From JAISGQ01 sp045604155 (GTDB taxonomy: Bacteria > Bacillota > Clostridia > Oscillospirales > Acutalibacteraceae), in contig JAZUNN010000020.1 of assembly GCA_045604155.1 (NCBI GenBank), positions 1 to 7,183 of the forward strand: 7,183 bases of DNA, read 5' to 3'. This document shows positions 6,628 to 7,183 of this stretch, one piece after another. The translations under genes and the position numbers were made by a program. A model generated the notes under the pieces. That model saw only the letters and a list, made by a program, of their open reading frames with translations. It did no database searches and was not told the origin of the DNA. Within the stretch, counting starts at the first letter, position 1. Every line of letters starts with the position of its first letter.

Positions 6628-6636
6628 CGCATCACA
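6628..6636 (+). repeat. 9-bp inverted repeat, copy downstream of tnpA
   Basis: CGCATCACA here is repeated in inverted orientation at 7169-7177, just upstream of the tnpA ribosome binding site. The two copies bracket tnpA. IS200 ends are not classical inverted repeats, so this may be chance or a leader/3'-end pairing. Confidence 0.4.
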
Positions 6637-6641
6637 TTTAC

Positions 6642-6671
6642 AGGCAGCCACTAAAAGTGGCTGCTTTCTTT
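6642..6671 (+). terminator. GC-rich hairpin at the tnpA 3' end, terminator-like on the + strand
   Basis: GCAGCCAC (6644-6651) pairs perfectly with GTGGCTGC (6657-6664) around a 5-nt loop, extendable by a wobble and an A-T pair. On the + strand it runs into TTTCTTTT, giving a standard intrinsic terminator form that faces into the 3' end of tnpA. On the - strand no T run follows, so it does not look like tnpA's own terminator. It may block transcription entering the element from outside, or be part of the folded right end. Confidence 0.55.
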
Positions 6672-6675
6672 TGCC

Positions 6676-7143
6676 TTATTTACTCTTGCTACCCGTAAAC
6701 GGGTCCATGTACTCTTTGAAGCTAATTTGGTCACTCGCCAAATCTTCTTCTAACTGGTTCCTTATGTAGTCTCCTATTATTTTTGCATTCTTTCCTACCG
6801 TATCTACATAATACCCTCTGCACCAAAAATTTCTTCTGCCATACTTGTATTTCAAATTTGCATGTCTATCGAAAATCATAAGTGCACTTTTACTCTTGAG
6901 CGTTCCTACAAATTGTGCTACACTCATATACGGTGGTATGCTCACCAACATATGAATATGATCTGGACATGCTTCCGCTTCTATTATCTCTACTTTTAAT
7001 TCTTTACACAGTTTTCTAAATATCTCACCTATATCTTTTCGTATCTCTTTATATACTACCTTTCTTCGATATTTCGGTGCAAATACGACATGATATTCAC
7101 AGCGATACGTTGAATGTGCTGTATGTTTTATTTCATTTTTCAT
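6676..7143 (-). CDS. tnpA: IS200-family Y1 (HUH) single-strand transposase
   Basis: This is a full-length 155-residue TnpA, matching the usual 150-155 of IS200. Conserved blocks are all intact: YHVVFAPKYRRKV (17-29), the metal-binding HUH pair in PDHIHMLV (His62, His64), SVAQFVGTLKSKS (74-86), FWCRGYYVDTVGKN (106-119), the nucleophile Tyr126 in DYIRNQLEED with Gln130, and the typical C-terminal DPFTG. The wording is nearly that of enteric IS200 TnpA in these motifs, as is usual for this family. It cuts and joins single-stranded DNA at replication forks through a 5'-phosphotyrosine bond. The start at 7143 is supported by a strong AAGGAGG (complement of 7154-7160), 10 nt upstream. It is convergent with the operon. 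IS200 tnpA is often poorly translated because of leader structure and antisense RNA, but most of the leader is outside the window. Confidence 0.95.
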   Translation of the reverse strand: MKNEIKHTAHSTYRCEYHVVFAPKYRRKVVYKEIRKDIGEIFRKLCKELKVEIIEAEACPDHIHMLVSIPPYMSVAQFVGTLKSKSALMIFDRHANLKYKYGRRNFWCRGYYVDTVGKNAKIIGDYIRNQLEEDLASDQISFKEYMDPFTGSKSK

Positions 7144-7153
7144 TTGTTTAAAA

Positions 7154-7160
7154 CCTCCTT
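7154..7160 (-). promoter_or_regulatory. Strong ribosome binding site for tnpA
   Basis: On the - strand AAGGAGG, a full consensus site, lies 10 nt before the tnpA ATG. In well-studied IS200 copies this site is hidden by a leader hairpin. The 23 bp upstream that remain in the window do not show an obvious partner for it. Confidence 0.75.
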
Positions 7161-7168
7161 GATACTTT

Positions 7169-7177
7169 TGTGATGCG
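7169..7177 (-). repeat. 9-bp inverted repeat, copy upstream of tnpA
   Basis: On the - strand this reads CGCATCACA, the partner of 6628-6636. It lies in the tnpA leader, 8 nt before the ribosome binding site. Confidence 0.4.
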
Positions 7178-7183
7178 GTCGCC

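Larger units (their letters stand above)
6541..7183 (-). mobile_element. IS200-type insertion sequence (IS200/IS605 family), left end beyond window
   Basis: The element is recognised from an intact IS200 tnpA on the - strand and from the hairpin-rich non-coding sequence on its 3' side. IS200 elements carry only tnpA, have no terminal inverted repeats, move as single-stranded DNA, and use subterminal hairpins for recognition. The 138 bp between the GNAT stop codon (6537) and the 3' end of tnpA (6676) is plausible for a right end plus flank. The exact right boundary is not visible: it may lie at, before or just after the 6541-6566 hairpin. The left end and its target tetra- or pentanucleotide lie beyond 7183. 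No tnpB is seen in this window. Confidence 0.8.

Noticed and set aside
6541..6666. CRISPR-like repeat array
   Set aside because: The hairpins differ in sequence and are unevenly spaced; there are no identical direct repeats with unique spacers.
6676..7143. RAYT (REP-associated) transposase
   Set aside because: Length, the YHVVFAPKYRRKV and FWCRGYYVDTVGKN blocks and the DPFTG ending match IS200 TnpA proper, not RAYT proteins, and no REP elements are seen elsewhere in the window.

Overview
The window looks like part of a low-to-moderate GC Firmicutes (Clostridia-type) chromosome. The reasons are strong AGGAG-type ribosome binding sites at short spacing, tight same-strand gene packing, an M18 aminopeptidase and AAA ATPase of the kind common in Clostridia, and an IS200 element. 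No rRNA or tRNA is present, so placement below class is not supportable. Gut Ruminococcus or Lachnospiraceae relatives are only a guess.

Layout. (1) Positions 1-662 hold the 3' part of a gene that enters from the left. It encodes the C-terminal HNH (DUF1524) domain of a GmrSD/DUF262-type protein, a family tied to defence against modified phage DNA. It ends at a strong hairpin terminator (702-740). (2) A 221-bp gene-free gap (663-883) carries that terminator and a possible weak extended -10 promoter. (3) Positions 884-6537 hold seven same-strand genes with gaps of 12-61 bp or an overlap, so probably one transcription unit. In order they are: histidine phosphatase, atypical short-chain dehydrogenase/epimerase, a leaderless beta-helix protein, a small ABC-like AAA ATPase (GTG start), an M18 aminopeptidase, an NTF2/SnoaL-like small protein, and a GNAT acetyltransferase. 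(4) Positions about 6541-7183 hold an IS200-type insertion sequence in the opposite orientation. Its tnpA is intact; its left end lies beyond the window, and its right-end side is a dense row of small hairpins.

How it works together. The seven-gene run has no single obvious pathway. It mixes a phosphatase, a sugar-nucleotide-like dehydrogenase, a carbohydrate-type beta-helix fold, an ATPase, a peptidase, a small-ligand fold and an acetyltransferase. All appear cytosolic, since none has a visible signal peptide or membrane segment. The operon and the IS transposase converge on a symmetric hairpin at 6541-6566 that can terminate both. No clearly new system is demonstrated. The most notable items are the truncated-by-window defence gene, the odd composition of the operon, and the hairpin array (with a mutually exclusive alternative pairing) downstream of tnpA.
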